Below, piece after piece: positions 16,304 to 22,581 of a DNA stretch of 23,511 bases. The translations under genes were made by a program, and so were the position numbers. This stretch comes from a virus, in the IMG/VR virus record IMGVR_UViG_3300025646_000381, positions 1-23,511 of that record. The stretch is one strand, 5' to 3'. How positions within the stretch are numbered: position 1 is the first letter of the stretch; each line of letters starts with the position of its first letter. Under the pieces are notes generated by a model. That model had not been told where the DNA came from. It made no database searches and was given only the letters and a program-made list of their open reading frames with translations.

Positions 16304-16815
16304 TATAATCTTTCTTTAGTTATCCCAACCTTATCAGCAGGTACAACATGGGTTTTACATATTATAGATACATTATACCCAAATTGTTCTAACCCAGGAT
16401 TTAAAGGATTAGGATCATAAGGATAATCAGGATTTTTTCCTATAAAGTATTGGTTAGCATTTGTTTCATCTACTTCGTAGTAAGTATCATAATACATAAT
16501 TATATCTCCCACTTCGGGTACTAGATTAGCATCTACTAAATCATCTCTTAAAAACATGAATGTTGTACCCCAAGCAAAATCAGGTCCAAAATCTGTTAAA
16601 GGTTGTGATTGGCCTTCTCTTTCTATTCTACAATTTAATAAAACAGGTTCAGCAAATATATAACCATTAGAAGATTCTCCATATAAATTGGTATAGGTTT
16701 CTTCAATTTTAATTTTATAATATGCAATTTGTTGAGTAACAACATCCCATAACAATTCTCGATTGATGTGTCTAAATAAACTTATATCACGTTGACGACC
16801 AAATAAAGCGCACAT
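16303..16815 (-). CDS. Neck / head-closure protein (gp14-like)
   Basis: The protein has 170 residues, shorter than T4 gp14 (256). It starts MCALFGRQRDISLFRHINRE and has FAWGTTFMFLRDDLVDANLV, PEVGDIIMYYDTYYEVDETN, then YFIGKNPDYPYDPNPLNPGL. The pattern 'GDIIxY...YYEVD...Q.F.GKNP' is shared with gp14-type neck proteins, as I recall them from marine T4-like phages. T4 gp14 with gp13 completes the head and provides the tail docking site. The stop/start TAATG overlap with the gp15-like gene shows coupled translation, and the gap to the gp13-like gene is two bases. The gp14 equivalence rests on partial pattern plus order. Confidence 0.78.
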   Translation of the reverse strand: MCALFGRQRDISLFRHINRELLWDVVTQQIAYYKIKIEETYTNLYGESSNGYIFAEPVLLNCRIEREGQSQPLTDFGPDFAWGTTFMFLRDDLVDANLVPEVGDIIMYYDTYYEVDETNANQYFIGKNPDYPYDPNPLNPGLEQFGYNVSIICKTHVVPADKVGITKERL

Positions 16816-16817
16816 AA

Positions 16818-17966
16818 TTATCCTATATAGATTGGGTAAGGTATTTTAGATAACTCTTTTTGAACATTATCTCCTTCTAAAGCTCTCTTTTCTAAAAGTT
16901 TACTTCTAGAAGTTTCATCTAAATATCCTCTTAATCTTTCTATTAAAGCTGCTTTTTCAGTAGTAGCAGCTGATATTAAATCAGCATGATTTAGAGTAAC
17001 ATCTGCATTAGGAATAGGTACAGTTTGATATTTACCTCGTACATAACCTAACATTTCTTTACATAAAGCTAATGTATATTCAAATATCCATTGTCTACCA
17101 ATAGCATTAATTAAAGAATATGTAGGATTATTATAAGGCACATTAGATACATTAGTAGCTACTCCATTATATAAACTACCACTAAAGAATGGATTGTTTC
17201 TATCTGATTTTAAAATATAATCAAAATATAAAGTATAATTTTGAGTAGGTATAGGGAATATTCTTAATTGATTATTAATCAATTCAAATGAATAATTTGA
17301 TCTTCTAATATTATCATTAAATTCAATAGCTTGAATCCTTTGCAAATCAAAATTTAAGGGCATCATTAAAAAATTTATCCCTGGGGAATAACTTCCAAAA
17401 CCAAAGGCATCCATTAATCCTTGAGGATTAGTACCCACACCTGCATAAGGATCAAAATATCTTATAATAGGAGGAGCTTCTCTATAAAATATTCTTCTAA
17501 CTTCTAAATCTCCACTAGTTATTCCTTGTTCAATAGCCCATGTATCTAAATCATATGTTTGAACATTAGCTGACATAGAGATTTCTCCTCTTCTCCATGT
17601 TACGTTACCTCCTACACCTGCTTCAGTACCATATTCATATGATAATCTTATAATAGAAGCTAAGTTAGGTCTAATCAGTTGATTATTTACAGCTGAACCA
17701 GTAGCCATACCTTCCAAATCTAAATAATTTTCAGATAGTTGGAAAGCATAAACCTCATTACCATAAGTAGTTATGGCTTCTTCAAATGCAGTATAAAAGT
17801 TTATATCTTGTAGTTCTATATCATTTAAAGGGTATCCTAATCTTCTAGAACAAAATACTGCTACTTTATCAGCATCATATTGAAATTGGGGATCATAATC
17901 ATAAAAACCAAAAGGAGTATCCCCGGGGTTGAAAGAAGATGATCCAGGCCAAATAGGTACATTCAT
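16818..17966 (-). CDS. Neck / head-completion protein (gp13-like)
   Basis: This 382-residue protein starts MNVPIWPGSSSFNPGDTPFG. It contains FYDYDPQFQYDADKVAVFCS (22-41), RRLGYPLNDIELQDINFYTA and FEEAITTYGNEVYAFQ, an acidic helical adaptor-type N-terminus. Later parts include RRIFYREAPPIIRYFDPYAG and a helical C-terminus. This is the pattern of neck proteins in environmental T4-like phages, usually equated with gp13, although T4 gp13 is shorter (309). It would seal the filled head at the portal vertex. It follows the 143-residue gene after nine bases and is followed by the gp14-like gene, the T4 gene order. Confidence 0.75.
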   Translation of the reverse strand: MNVPIWPGSSSFNPGDTPFGFYDYDPQFQYDADKVAVFCSRRLGYPLNDIELQDINFYTAFEEAITTYGNEVYAFQLSENYLDLEGMATGSAVNNQLIRPNLASIIRLSYEYGTEAGVGGNVTWRRGEISMSANVQTYDLDTWAIEQGITSGDLEVRRIFYREAPPIIRYFDPYAGVGTNPQGLMDAFGFGSYSPGINFLMMPLNFDLQRIQAIEFNDNIRRSNYSFELINNQLRIFPIPTQNYTLYFDYILKSDRNNPFFSGSLYNGVATNVSNVPYNNPTYSLINAIGRQWIFEYTLALCKEMLGYVRGKYQTVPIPNADVTLNHADLISAATTEKAALIERLRGYLDETSRSKLLEKRALEGDNVQKELSKIPYPIYIG

Positions 17967-17975
17967 AATATATTA

Positions 17976-18407
17976 TTAAGTAGTTGCTATAAAGTATTCA
18001 ATTTTAACATCACTTCCAGAAGGAGTAATTTCTAAAGAGGTAACATATTCAGTAATATTAGGAAAAGAACTAACATCATTACTTTGATATATAGAAGATA
18101 AATAGAATGAACCTTTAGGGGCAATTATAAAACTAGTACCTTCTTCTTGATCATTTTTAACTTTTAATCGGCATGGATTAGTAGAAGAATAATTAGTAAC
18201 TCTAGCATATTTTAAACTTGAAGTTACAAATTGACCTGCACCTGGTAATGATCCAAAAGTAGCTATTGTAGTTGTTGATCCTGAAGGGCAATTTATAATT
18301 CTATTATCTATATAATTGACTTCTGTGAGAGTTAAATTATAATCTGTACCTCTTTCAGTACCTTCAAGGTTTATTCTTTCTCTAATAAGAACGTTTAAAT
18401 CTGCCAT
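17976..18407 (-). CDS. Hypothetical small structural protein (143 aa)
   Basis: The protein starts MADLNVLIRERINLEGTERG and continues as a Ser/Thr/Ile-rich beta-type sequence: NYIDNRIINCPSGSTTTIAT, then YARVTNYSSTNPCRLKVKND, then FIIAPKGSFYLSSI and a VKIEYFIATT end. It looks like a compact beta-sandwich, a shape common to head decoration and neck-whisker parts. No catalytic motif is seen. It lies between phoH and the gp13-like gene, with an ATATTTAT motif 14 bases before its ATG. A head- or neck-surface role is possible but unproven. Confidence 0.72.
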   Translation of the reverse strand: MADLNVLIRERINLEGTERGTDYNLTLTEVNYIDNRIINCPSGSTTTIATFGSLPGAGQFVTSSLKYARVTNYSSTNPCRLKVKNDQEEGTSFIIAPKGSFYLSSIYQSNDVSSFPNITEYVTSLEITPSGSDVKIEYFIATT

Positions 18408-18421
18408 GGTTATGTTTTATA

Positions 18422-18429
18422 ATAAATAT
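18422..18429 (-). promoter_or_regulatory. ATATTTAT motif before the 143-aa gene (candidate late promoter)
   Basis: Sense-strand ATATTTAT followed by TATAAAACA, 14 bases before the ATG at 18407, in the 26-base gap after phoH. It could start a transcript covering the neck genes independently of phoH. Confidence 0.55.
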
Positions 18430-18433
18430 TAAA

Positions 18434-19099
18434 TTATTCATAACCTTTTAATAATTCAAATATTTCATTTAATGCCTCATGTCTATGATTTTCTCGTAAA
18501 ATAATTTTATTTACAAACTGAGATTTTTCTAATTTTGCAACTTCATGAATTGCTGAGTCATTTTTGTATTTTAAGTCAATTTGTTGGCTATCTCCTGTAA
18601 AAATCATAAATGAATCTTTACCTAATCTTCCTAAACACATTTGTAATTGTTGTTTAGTTAAATTTTGGAACTCATCTATAATACAAATAGCATTTTCAAA
18701 TGTTCTACCTCTAAAGTGAGTCAATGAAACTAATTCAATATTTTCCTCACTTTCCATTTTATTTAAAATATCAGGTTTATTATACACTTTTCGCATATTT
18801 GATCTGATAGGGACTAACCATGGTTCTAATTTCTCTTCTAATGAACCTGGTAAAAATCCATTATCTTCATTGGAAACTGTTGGGCGTGTTATAACAATTT
18901 TATTGATTTGTCTTTTAAAGAACATATCAAGCGCAACTTGTACTGAAAGTAATGTTTTTCCTGATCCTGCCTTTCCTATTACAAAACTAAAAGGTTTTTG
19001 ATATATTAATTCTTTAGCTTGTTTTTGCTCTTCATTCAAAGAAATAGAAAATCTAATATCACCTTTGGGTGGAATCTTTTCAATATTTGATTTAGCCAT
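18434..19099 (-). CDS. phoH: PhoH-like ATPase (221 aa)
   Basis: This PhoH-family P-loop ATPase shows Walker A GKAGSGKT (42-49), the family-typical segments ITRPTVSNEDNGFLPGSLEE (70-89) and FRGRTFENA (129-137), Walker B CIIDEFQN (139-146) and TGDSQQIDL (168-176). All ATP-binding residues expected for the family are present, and the length is usual. PhoH-like proteins are frequent in marine phages; RNA-related ATPase or helicase roles have been proposed but the phage function is not settled. The gene follows the terminator at 19124-19148 and an ATATTTAT motif 15 bases before its ATG, so it opens the unit running through the neck, sheath and tube genes. Confidence 0.93.
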   Translation of the reverse strand: MAKSNIEKIPPKGDIRFSISLNEEQKQAKELIYQKPFSFVIGKAGSGKTLLSVQVALDMFFKRQINKIVITRPTVSNEDNGFLPGSLEEKLEPWLVPIRSNMRKVYNKPDILNKMESEENIELVSLTHFRGRTFENAICIIDEFQNLTKQQLQMCLGRLGKDSFMIFTGDSQQIDLKYKNDSAIHEVAKLEKSQFVNKIILRENHRHEALNEIFELLKGYE

Positions 19100-19114
19100 G
19101 AAACTACATTTATT

Positions 19115-19122
19115 ATAAATAT
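19115..19122 (-). promoter_or_regulatory. ATATTTAT motif before phoH (candidate late promoter)
   Basis: Sense-strand ATATTTAT followed by AATAAATG, 15 bases before the phoH ATG and one base past the T-tract of the terminator at 19124-19148. Its position right after a terminator strongly suggests a new transcript start. Confidence 0.62.
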
Positions 19123-19123
19123 C

Positions 19124-19148
19124 AAAAAAGGCCCCAAATCTGGAGCCT
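19124..19148 (-). terminator. Rho-independent terminator after the phosphatidylserine decarboxylase gene
   Basis: On the minus strand AGGCTCC, a six-base loop and GGGGCCT form a 7-bp GC-rich stem with one T-G wobble, running into six T. It closes the two-gene enzyme cassette and isolates it from phoH. Confidence 0.87.
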
Positions 19149-19174
19149 CTTATTTTAACTTAAGAATTTTTTTA

Positions 19175-19894
19175 TTATTTGAAATTTATTCGAACCAGTT
19201 TATCTTTACCTGCCTCAACATGCATTTCATCATCTAATAATAATTCAAAATCAAATCTAGGATCTAAAGGAAGGACTAAGTCAACTTGAGAACCCCATCT
19301 AATTAAGCTAAATCTTTCATTTTGACACATAGGTTCTTTTTGTTCACTAACAAAATGAGCAATAACATTAACATCCTCATCTGCTATTTGAACCAAATCA
19401 TAAGTATAATCTAACTTAGTAGAATATATAGTATTTCTCATTCTTTCATTATATTTTAGATACTCCATATTGTTAGGGTTAATAGCCATATCTAAAATGT
19501 CTTTTTCCGTTGCTAACATTGGTCTATTCATAGATTCTATAGGATCCAATGGTTTATATGAAAGAACTCCAGCATAAGGTATACGGTTTATATGAACGTC
19601 ATAAAACGACATAAAAATACCAATTACCAAAGATGGTTTATTATATGTTTTATCTTGTAATACATCTTTTAAAGTATAATTAACTCCCTTAATTTCAACA
19701 ATAGGATCATCTGCATCTTCTACAAACTTTTGATATAAAATAGTACCATCCGCTGGGGAGTAGAAATGTTGGTAGTCAATATAATTTGGCCTAAGAGGGT
19801 CTCTGAAGAAAAATGTATTTGATAATTCACTTACAGATAGTTTTGATAACTCTTCTACATCTGTTTCTAGCCAGTCTTCTAATGTTTTAGCCAT
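19175..19894 (-). CDS. psd: Phosphatidylserine decarboxylase proenzyme (239 aa)
   Basis: This pyruvoyl-dependent enzyme would convert phosphatidylserine to phosphatidylethanolamine at the membrane. Family marks are in order: YSPADGTILY (45-54; Asp49 of the processing triad), IFMSFYDVHINRIPYAGVLS (93-112; His101) and FSLIRWGSQVDLVLP (195-209). Self-cleavage is expected between Gly201 and Ser202 to make a large beta chain and a 38-residue alpha chain with an N-terminal pyruvoyl group. A late segment, DDEMHVEAGKDKLVRI, matches the family end. There is no N-terminal membrane anchor, unlike many cellular enzymes. The start overlaps the stop of the DDAH-like gene by one base (TAATG), so the two are translated together. 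It is unexpected in a phage structural module. A substrate other than phosphatidylserine cannot be excluded. Confidence 0.87.
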   Translation of the reverse strand: MAKTLEDWLETDVEELSKLSVSELSNTFFFRDPLRPNYIDYQHFYSPADGTILYQKFVEDADDPIVEIKGVNYTLKDVLQDKTYNKPSLVIGIFMSFYDVHINRIPYAGVLSYKPLDPIESMNRPMLATEKDILDMAINPNNMEYLKYNERMRNTIYSTKLDYTYDLVQIADEDVNVIAHFVSEQKEPMCQNERFSLIRWGSQVDLVLPLDPRFDFELLLDDEMHVEAGKDKLVRINFK

Positions 19895-20808
19895 TATAAT
19901 AAGGTTTTATTTTGATCTACACGGTTCAAGTGGAAAATAAGGCAACTTAACATAGCACCTGATTTCATAAATTCTGATAAGTTAAAAATAACGGGTTCTA
20001 AGCCCTCATTAGCACAAATTTTTTCTAAAGTAAAGATTTTATTTCTTTCGGCTTCATAATCTTTATCTTTAATAGATAATTCAGAAATATTAGAAGCACA
20101 TAAAATCATATTTCCCATTCTTACTGAATTAGTTAAACCTCCAAAAGCATCATCTTCATTTATGTCTATAATTTCAGTATACTTTTCTATAAGCGCTAAC
20201 TCAGGTTTATCAAATAATTCCGTACAAATTAAAGTTTTGTTTTTAGTTAAAGGAAAAATAGAACAATCTAAATGATATAAATAATCTTCCATCATTTCCA
20301 CTTTAATAATTTCCATATCAAAGTTTTCTTCCATCCACTCATATGATTCATATTCAGAACGAATACCATATCCACCAATATAAACATTATCTTTTAAATA
20401 TTTAAGATCTGCTTCTCCTTCCCATTTATGGGGACACATATGAACATCATAATTCATCATTTGGAAAAACGATTTACCTACTTTTTCTTCTCCTTTTCTT
20501 GGGTCTGAGGTGAAGTTAGATAAAATAATATTGTTTGAGTCTTTAATATGAGGAAGATAAATCCCTAAATTAGCTACATAAACTTGATCTTGATATTCTC
20601 CATATGAAGGCATCAAATATACTAGAGAATCTCCTGACATAAAGTTATAGAGATCTAAGAATTGTCTATACGCTTTAGGTTTGTTAATTTTTAATTCTTC
20701 AGAAGACATTTCATTCATCCATACATTATTTGGATTTGAAGTATCTAGCGTAAATGGAAAATTCATTACATACGCAGGGATAGACAGTTGAGATGGGGTT
20801 TCTTTCAT
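19894..20808 (-). CDS. DDAH / amidinotransferase-superfamily enzyme (COG1834-like, 304 aa)
   Basis: The protein matches the guanidino-group-modifying fold of dimethylarginine dimethylaminohydrolases and amidinotransferases. Visible marks are VYVANLGIYLP (77-87; conserved Asn80), a NFTSDPRKGEE element (98-108), KWEGEADLKYL (128-138; the usual EGGD acidic site), GYGIRSEYES (146-155), YLYHLDCSIFPL (176-187; catalytic His179) and LSEFMKSGAMLSCLIFHL (277-294; nucleophile Cys289). Such enzymes attack the guanidinium carbon of arginine-like substrates through a Cys-linked amidino intermediate. The substrate cannot be told: hydrolysis of arginine or methylarginine, or amidino transfer, are all possible. 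The usual GG before the Cys is replaced by GAML. The gene lies between two terminators with psd and has its own candidate promoter. Confidence 0.83.
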   Translation of the reverse strand: MKETPSQLSIPAYVMNFPFTLDTSNPNNVWMNEMSSEELKINKPKAYRQFLDLYNFMSGDSLVYLMPSYGEYQDQVYVANLGIYLPHIKDSNNIILSNFTSDPRKGEEKVGKSFFQMMNYDVHMCPHKWEGEADLKYLKDNVYIGGYGIRSEYESYEWMEENFDMEIIKVEMMEDYLYHLDCSIFPLTKNKTLICTELFDKPELALIEKYTEIIDINEDDAFGGLTNSVRMGNMILCASNISELSIKDKDYEAERNKIFTLEKICANEGLEPVIFNLSEFMKSGAMLSCLIFHLNRVDQNKTLL

Positions 20809-20837
20809 TTTTACTTATTTACTTATTTTAAACAGCT

Positions 20838-20845
20838 ATAAATAT
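20838..20845 (-). promoter_or_regulatory. ATATTTAT motif before the DDAH-PSD cassette (candidate late promoter)
   Basis: Sense-strand ATATTTAT followed by AGCTGTTT, 29 bases before the ATG at 20808 and 20 bases past the capsid-gene terminator. It would give the enzyme cassette its own transcript with the same timing as the tail genes. Confidence 0.6.
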
Positions 20846-20865
20846 AATAAGAAATATTAGGAAAC

Positions 20866-20893
20866 AAAAAGAGCCTAGATTTCTCTAGGCTCT
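20866..20893 (-). terminator. Rho-independent terminator after the major capsid gene
   Basis: On the minus strand AGAGCCTAGA, a GAAA (GNRA) tetraloop and TCTAGGCTCT form a perfect 10-bp stem, with five T covering its last base and the tail. It lies 20 bases past the capsid stop. Confidence 0.93.
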
Positions 20894-20913
20894 CTCTTTA
20901 GTTTAGTACTCTA

Positions 20914-22563
20914 TTAAAGAGTGTTCAATCCTGCTACGTAGATTTTACCGTAAAATTCTGGTCTTAACATCTTCTTAGCATAACGAGTTAAGAGACCTTT
21001 TCTTGGAGTGAAGGTATCTGGATCGTATACTAGAGGAGTCATGATCAATGGAATGTACGGAGCAAAGGCAGCACCAGCTTCAAGGTATTGAGTACCTTTT
21101 AGACCCATTAAGATTGTATTCTCAGTCATGTATGGGTTTTTGTAAACTTGGTATCTGCTATTAAGCTGACCTACTTTCTGAACACCAAATGCATAAGACA
21201 TCTCAGCTGCATCACCATTGCTAGTTGAAGCAAATCCTGGGATTGATTCAAGAATAGTTGCAATAGTTGGAGAACATACTAAGAAGTTAGCACCACCTCT
21301 AAGAGTTTTCTGGTGAATAATATTAGATACTTTTTGGATTTTAGTACCTAGAGTTTGGAACCACTGACCTTGTGAATTGTAGAATCCTAAATTAGTAGCA
21401 ACACCTGAAGAGTTTAGAGAAATATTGTTCTGAGCCGACCATTGTTCAGTTGTTAAAGCATCACCAATTAACATATCAAGGATTTCCAAGTCAATTTCCA
21501 TTGAAATGTATTCACTCATGATTGAAGTTAATTCAGCTTCAGCATCCAAGTTTTGGTAAGCATTAAGGTCTTGTGCAAACTCAGGAGTCCATACAGCCTT
21601 TAGCTTTTTAGTTTTAGCAACAATAGCCTCTGACTTAAGCTTAACGTTAATTTCTGGAATTTCAAATGTTCCTGTTGCATTATTAGCATTAAGACCAGTG
21701 TTATTATCTTCAAAGTCACCTCTGAATTGATCAGTTGGTTGAAGTTGGAATGAAGCAGTAACATTTGAATAAGAAGCTAATTCAGCGCCTAATGAGCCTG
21801 TTAAAACAAAGGTTACATTAGTTCCACTAACTTTAGTAAATGCTGGGAGGTTATTAGCTTCGTTGAAGTCTGAACCAGATGCAATTAAGAAACCTCTAGC
21901 TGCTTTTAAATCAGCATTTGTACCTGCAAAGTCAATAGTAAGAGTTTTATACTCATCTGCAGCGGCTGAAGCTGAGAAATTTGAGTCAAAGTTAAAATCA
22001 GCCCATGATGCGGTTGCTACTGTAGCATCAAGATAAGATGAGGTATTATTAGTAGAGTAAGTAAATCTACCTGCTCCATATAAACCATCAGTTGGATCAC
22101 CTGCAGCATCAGTTACACCATAGGTAGAACCATTACCAAATACATCACCACCTACGTTAAATGGAGTGTTAACACCACTTATAGCTTTAGAAGTGCCATA
22201 TTGATAATCAAGGAAGAATACAAGACCTGAAGGAAGAGACATTGGTTGAACTGAAACGAAGTCTTTTGCTGCGATTTGACCAAATACCTTTCTTACAAGT
22301 GGAAGAGCTACACCAGCCCATTGCTCACCTGTTCCTGCTGTAAAACTACCTACAGATGAAGTACCACCACCAGTTTGTGATGATTCTACTACTAATTGTT
22401 TTGCTTGGTTTTCAAGCATAAGGGCCATGTTTGATTTATCATGTTTTGATAGGCCCTCTAAAAGTCCTGTTCTTTCCCATTTTTTAGCAAGTCTAACTGC
22501 ATCAGACTGTACATTTTTCCATTGGGCAGAACTCTCTAAAAGAGTTTGTAATTGATTTGCCAT
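20914..22563 (-). CDS. Major capsid protein (gp23-like)
   Basis: This 549-residue protein is close to T4 gp23 in length (521). The N-terminus is a helical prohead-type segment (LLESSAQWKNVQSD, later KKWERTGLLEGLS), followed by MALMLENQAKQLVVE at 46-60. The conserved capsid core follows: FTAGTGEQWAGVALPLVRKV (74-93), FGQIAAKDFVSVQPMSLPSG (94-113), VFFLDYQYGTS, then KAVWTPEFAQDLNAYQNLDA and the AKKMLRPEFYGKIYVAGL end. Residues about 125-300 are a Gly/Ser/Thr/Asn-rich insertion. By analogy with gp23, the prohead protease may cut near Glu60; this is inferred. The gene is visibly less AT-rich than its neighbours, consistent with very high expression. It follows the core protein after 18 bases and ends in a strong terminator. 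Confidence 0.95.
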   Translation of the reverse strand: MANQLQTLLESSAQWKNVQSDAVRLAKKWERTGLLEGLSKHDKSNMALMLENQAKQLVVESSQTGGGTSSVGSFTAGTGEQWAGVALPLVRKVFGQIAAKDFVSVQPMSLPSGLVFFLDYQYGTSKAISGVNTPFNVGGDVFGNGSTYGVTDAAGDPTDGLYGAGRFTYSTNNTSSYLDATVATASWADFNFDSNFSASAAADEYKTLTIDFAGTNADLKAARGFLIASGSDFNEANNLPAFTKVSGTNVTFVLTGSLGAELASYSNVTASFQLQPTDQFRGDFEDNNTGLNANNATGTFEIPEINVKLKSEAIVAKTKKLKAVWTPEFAQDLNAYQNLDAEAELTSIMSEYISMEIDLEILDMLIGDALTTEQWSAQNNISLNSSGVATNLGFYNSQGQWFQTLGTKIQKVSNIIHQKTLRGGANFLVCSPTIATILESIPGFASTSNGDAAEMSYAFGVQKVGQLNSRYQVYKNPYMTENTILMGLKGTQYLEAGAAFAPYIPLIMTPLVYDPDTFTPRKGLLTRYAKKMLRPEFYGKIYVAGLNTL

Positions 22564-22581
22564 TTTGTTAATTTAATTTAA

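Noticed and set aside
8856-20845. T4 late promoters (TATAAATA) pointing along the plus strand
   Set aside because: The plus-strand reading of the box resembles the T4 element, but there are no plus-strand genes to serve, and position relative to minus-strand starts and terminators fits minus-strand use.
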